A stretch of 64,000 nucleotides of DNA from Closterium sp. Naga37s-1 (lineage: Eukaryota; Streptophyta; Zygnematophyceae; Desmidiales; Closteriaceae), in assembly GCA_947471745.1 (NCBI GenBank), contig CANJKZ010000011.1, positions 992,001-1,056,000 on the forward strand. Direction: 5' to 3'. Shown here one piece after another: positions 60,934 to 64,000 of this stretch. A model generated the notes under the pieces. The model worked only from the letters and a program-made list of their open reading frames with translations, was not told the DNA's origin and did not search any database. How positions within the stretch are numbered: the stretch's first letter is position 1; each line of letters opens with the position of its first letter. The position numbers and the translations under genes were made by a program.

Positions 60934-62601
60934 CTAGAGGGCAGCAGTACTCACCAAGTTCGTAGAAAACGAGGGGAGGTGAAGACCTGACTGTGAGCCG
61001 GACGGAACCGCCGGACTCGGGAGGACAGTGGAGGAACGGGCAACGACCGGGCCCCCTGAGGGGTCAGCCAGTCTGACCGGGACAGGTCCAGGGAGAGGAG
61101 TGAGAGTGGTGCTGTCACGAAAGAAACAGCGCGAGGCGCCGGATTCCAACGTGAAGGTGTGGAAGGCCTCAGCAGACGCAGTACCAGGGGAAGTACCAGA
61201 CGCACTAGCACCTAGAGCAGCAGCCGCTATACCTAGGTCAGGTGGCACACACCGGTAACAGTCACCCTCAGCACTAAAAGACAAAGCATATATGGCAGAG
61301 ATAATAGCATCATAGTCTAGATCAAAGATAGCAACTCCCAACCTAAGCAACTCTGCCCATCGAGGTCGCTTGACGTCGTCACCAAACTCAGCCCGCCAGG
61401 CGTCGTCAAGGCGGGAGAAGCAGCGGTGCTCAGTGTGAAACTTCCCGCATGTCTGGCCCGCACGGACACCCGTGCGAATGACATACGGGCAGCTCTCACT
61501 ACCCCCACCCGGCCCACGCTGAACCAACCACTCACGGAGCTGCTGGGGCGACTGGGTCTCGCTCCGACGCTGCTGCTGCTGTCGCTGACCACCACCAGGG
61601 CCTCCACGCCGAGGTCCAGACCTACCACCATCAGTCCCACCGCCTCCATTGCCGCCACTCCCTCCGCTGCCTCCACCGCCGCCACTAGAGCCCCCACTGC
61701 CGCCACCAGTCCCACCGCCGCCCCCACCTCCACTGCCTCCACCACCTCCACCGATGCCCCCACCACCGCTCCCAGTGCCACCTCCACCACCACCGCTGCC
61801 ACCTCCACCACCCCTGCCACCCTTGCCCTTGCTGCTGCGGCGCTTCGCACTAGTTGAGGTAGCACCGACGTCCTCAGTAAGAGAGACCTCTGCAGCAGCA
61901 GTAGAGGCGAAGGAGGGGGAAAGGGGAGAGGGGGAGCACCCCTCAAAGAAGGGCGAGCGCGGAGTGCCACGAGCAGCACCTACAGCAACTGCACTACTCT
62001 CAGCTGTGAGGAGATGCTGCTCGAGGAGGTCAACAGTGAGGGAGGTGGGGTCAAGGGAGAGAAAGTGGTCCCTGACAAAGCGAAGAGAGTCAGGGAGGCG
62101 AGTGACTATGAAGTAGAGGGTGATGAACATGGGCGGCTGGTTCGTGGCAAGGAACTCAGCAGGGACGGTAGCGCGGTAGCGAGCGTCGCTAGTGCGCAGG
62201 TGGGTTACCAGGTCCGCTACTGTGCCAAAAGCCGACATCTCAGGGAACAAGTAGGGCAGTAGCAGTCTACCTAGAGCGGCAGTGGCAGGGGAGGAGTAGG
62301 GAGCAACTACAGCGTCGTACAGTGCCTGTGCTGTCCTGTGCTGTCCAAAGTGAGTACATTCGGCTAGCAGCAGGTGGTTGCGAATGGCTAAGTGGGCAGT
62401 AGCGTCACGTGACAGCCACTGGGAACGAGTCGCACCGTCAGCTGTGGGGGGAGGGGTTGGAGCGACACCGGACACGTGGTCAAACAGTGAGACACTGTCC
62501 TTAATATCTCTCAGTAGGTACAGTTGCAGATCGTCATGCCACGTGTCAAATGCAACTGGTCTGCCCTCATGATCAAACGCTAGAACTCTAAGCGAAACCA
62601 T
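60934..62601 (-). CDS. Element J Gag-protease frame
   Basis: ATG 62601 (MVSLRVLAFDHEGRPVAFDT) gives about 555 codons. Gag: SQWLSRDATAHLAIRNHLLL, LYDAVVAPYSSPATAALGRL, PPMFITLYFIVTRLPDSLRF, LDPTSLTVDLLEQHLLTAES. A poly-Gly tract is followed by CPYVIRTGVRAGQTCGKFH plus TEHRC (C-x13-C-x3-H-x4-C), FDLDYDAIISAIYALSFSAE and the protease FTLESGASRCFFRDSTTLTP, in which DSGA is ESGA: the catalytic Asp is replaced by Glu. Ends at a TAG (60934-60936) in place of the Gln of LQDAMVT. Confidence 0.85.
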   Translation of the reverse strand: MVSLRVLAFDHEGRPVAFDTWHDDLQLYLLRDIKDSVSLFDHVSGVAPTPPPTADGATRSQWLSRDATAHLAIRNHLLLAECTHFGQHRTAQALYDAVVAPYSSPATAALGRLLLPYLFPEMSAFGTVADLVTHLRTSDARYRATVPAEFLATNQPPMFITLYFIVTRLPDSLRFVRDHFLSLDPTSLTVDLLEQHLLTAESSAVAVGAARGTPRSPFFEGCSPSPLSPSFASTAAAEVSLTEDVGATSTSAKRRSSKGKGGRGGGGGSGGGGGGTGSGGGGIGGGGGGSGGGGGGGTGGGSGGSSGGGGGSGGSGGNGGGGTDGGRSGPRRGGPGGGQRQQQQRRSETQSPQQLREWLVQRGPGGGSESCPYVIRTGVRAGQTCGKFHTEHRCFSRLDDAWRAEFGDDVKRPRWAELLRLGVAIFDLDYDAIISAIYALSFSAEGDCYRCVPPDLGIAAAALGASASGTSPGTASAEAFHTFTLESGASRCFFRDSTTLTPLPGPVPVRLADPSGGPVVARSSTVLPSPAVPSGSQSGLHLPSFSTNLVSTAAL

Positions 62602-62819
62602 AGTGGCGCAGCACTCAGGAGCAGCAGTAGCAGGAGCAGTTGCCAAGGGGACAAGGGGCGGGGCCGAGGGGCCTAGGGGCCAAGGGTCCTAGGGGCCGAG
62701 GGGCCGAGGGGACTAGGGGCCGAGGGGCCAAGGGGCCTAGGGGCCGAGGGGCGGGGCCGAGGGGCCAAACACGAGGCCGAGGGGCCAAAGGGGCCTTGGG
62801 GCCGAGGGGCGGGGAGGGA
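62602..62819 (-). repeat. Element J leader, truncated
   Basis: Repeats of ggggccgaggggcctagggg, about 200 bp, fused at about 62820 to RT/RNase H sequence of fragment L. No PBS or 5' LTR is left. Confidence 0.78.
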
Positions 62820-64000
62820 ACGCGAGCAAGGATGCTGAGAGGGAACGCGAGGTCCGGGCGAGTACAAGTCATCAGGTACATGAGGCAGCCCACAAGCTCT
62901 GCGTAAGGACCACTAGGCTCGAACGGCTCGTCAGGAAAGGGTTCGGTGAGTCTGTGGTCAACGGCAAGAGGTGTGCGCTGTACAGTAGAGTGCTGAAGCT
63001 CGAACTGCTGAACGACCAGCTGCACCATGTGTGACTGTGAGAGTGTAATGGTGCGAGCAGCTCTGTCCCTGGTGATCAGCAAGCCAAGGTAGTGGCGCAG
63101 CTCACCAAGGTCAGTGCAAGTGTGTCTCTTCTGCAGTTCGAGCTTCACGTCAGCCAAAGCAACCCTGTCAGCAGTGGCAAAAACCAGGTCATCGACGTAG
63201 ACCAGTACAAAGAACGGTCTGGAGCCACGACGAACGAACGGCGACGGGTCGGCAGCAGAAGGCTGGAAACCAGGGTCAGAAATGGTAGAGCGAAGGGTGT
63301 CGTGCCACTCACGAGGAGCCTAACGGAGACCGTAGACCGGTCGCCTAAGCCTCCACTGGGTCCCACGAGGGAAAGTGCTAGTGAAGGCAGAGGGACGACA
63401 TAACCAGACCTCTTCGTGTAGGCTAGCCTGAAGGAAAGCAGTGGAGAATTCAAGAGAGTGTAACTGTAGTCTCTCTATGCTGCTACGTGCAGTAACACCC
63501 GAAGAGTGGTCATCTTCGGGGTAGGCGCGAACATCTGAAAGAAGTCAACTCCCTCGCGCTGTCTGAAAGCTCTGGCCACATAGCGCGCCTTGAAGACCGG
63601 AGATCCCGGTGGCCGCTTCACCCTGAAGATCCACATGCCATCGACTACGTTCGCCCCAAGGGGGGGAACCTCGTCGACGTAGGTTCCTGTGGATCTGTAG
63701 GAGGCCATCTCTGAGTTCATGGCAGCTCTCCACTGAGAGGCCCAGCGTAAGTGCGAGGAGTCGGTATGTCAAGGGCGTCGGGGTCTCCCTCAGGGGCGAG
63801 CAGCATGGCACAGAGATGAGGGGAAGCGGCTGCCAGGAACTCTAGCTCAAACTTCCTGTCCTCTAGGGCGTCACACCCAAGGGCAGACTCACCCCCGATG
63901 GCTAGAGGACTGGTAGGAGGAGCAGCCACAAGACTGGTGGCGTAGTTAAGGCAGCGAGTAGAGGCAAACTCAGTGACTGCGGCAGTAAGAGTGGAGACAG
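62820..64000 (-). pseudogene. Fragment L copia RT, runs off the window
   Basis: Minus strand, M/D-like: LDIPTPRTYAG (63740-63790), MASYRSTGTYVDEVPPLGAN and VVDGMWIFRVKRPPGS (63600-63720), FFQMFAPTPKMTTLRVLLHV, then frame changes through 63150-63480 with the YVDD region shifted. QKRHTCTDLGELRHYLGLLI and LMYLMTCTRPDLAFPLSILA follow, ending at the junction with the J leader. EMASYRSTG matches M (split at 20012/48590), so L shows the uninterrupted form of that site. The element continues beyond 64000. Confidence 0.83.

Overview
The window is a eukaryotic, green-lineage-like genome segment made almost entirely of nested transposable elements. The evidence is Ty1/copia retrotransposons with primer-binding sites complementary to initiator-Met tRNA (TGGTATCAGAGC type), Ty3/gypsy gag with a CCHC knuckle, spliceosomal GT-AG introns, and no bacterial gene organisation. 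A streptophyte alga or other non-seed streptophyte is my best guess; the sequence does not fix the species. No rRNA, canonical tRNA or CRISPR was seen, and no clear host housekeeping gene.

Layout. 1-2207: 5' half of an old copia element (T). 2208-5550: LTR and start of element E, then fragment D, then the 3' tail of another T copy. 5640-7913 and 15043-15605: element A, whose gag is split by a young complete copia element B (7914-15042, TSD CAAGC, LTRs differing at one base). 15606-18148: fragment C (minus). 18149-20012 and 48590-48704: element M, whose pol is split by element G (20013-48589, TSD TATAG). G is itself split in its leader by complete element F (42138-48294, TSD GGCTC) and by a DNA-transposon block (26698-41893). 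48756-50200: RT/RNase H half of T, in frame with the half at the window start. 51294-51876: a tandem TRIM-like element with three LTRs and a tRNA-like promoter (TSD TTCCC). 52155-58068: element I inserted in the gag of element K. 58069-62820: element J, inverted relative to I. 62820-64000: fragment L.

The most interesting unit is the DNA transposon (about 29957-41893, 11.9 kb). It has short inverted ends (CATCRCAAAAA) and two divergent spliced genes. The plus gene has 11 exons, about 879 codons without an internal stop, and resembles Plavaka-type DDE transposases (C2H2 N-terminus, D/D/E motifs). The minus gene has at least six phase-consistent exons and encodes an unrecognised basic/acidic protein; its 1.5-kb intron is filled with a 177-bp CACGT-rich tandem repeat. 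A second left end of the same family lies at 26698-27286.

Most copia open reading frames carry stops, frameshifts or deletions (for example B has lost the RT YVDD region), so most elements are dead. The Plavaka-like gene is the only long coding unit that looks intact. The copia elements share one architecture: LTRs of 126-134 bp, a PBS, a long low-complexity leader that differs between elements, then gag-pro-int-rt-rnh. LTR divergence agrees with nesting order: B youngest, then F, then G.
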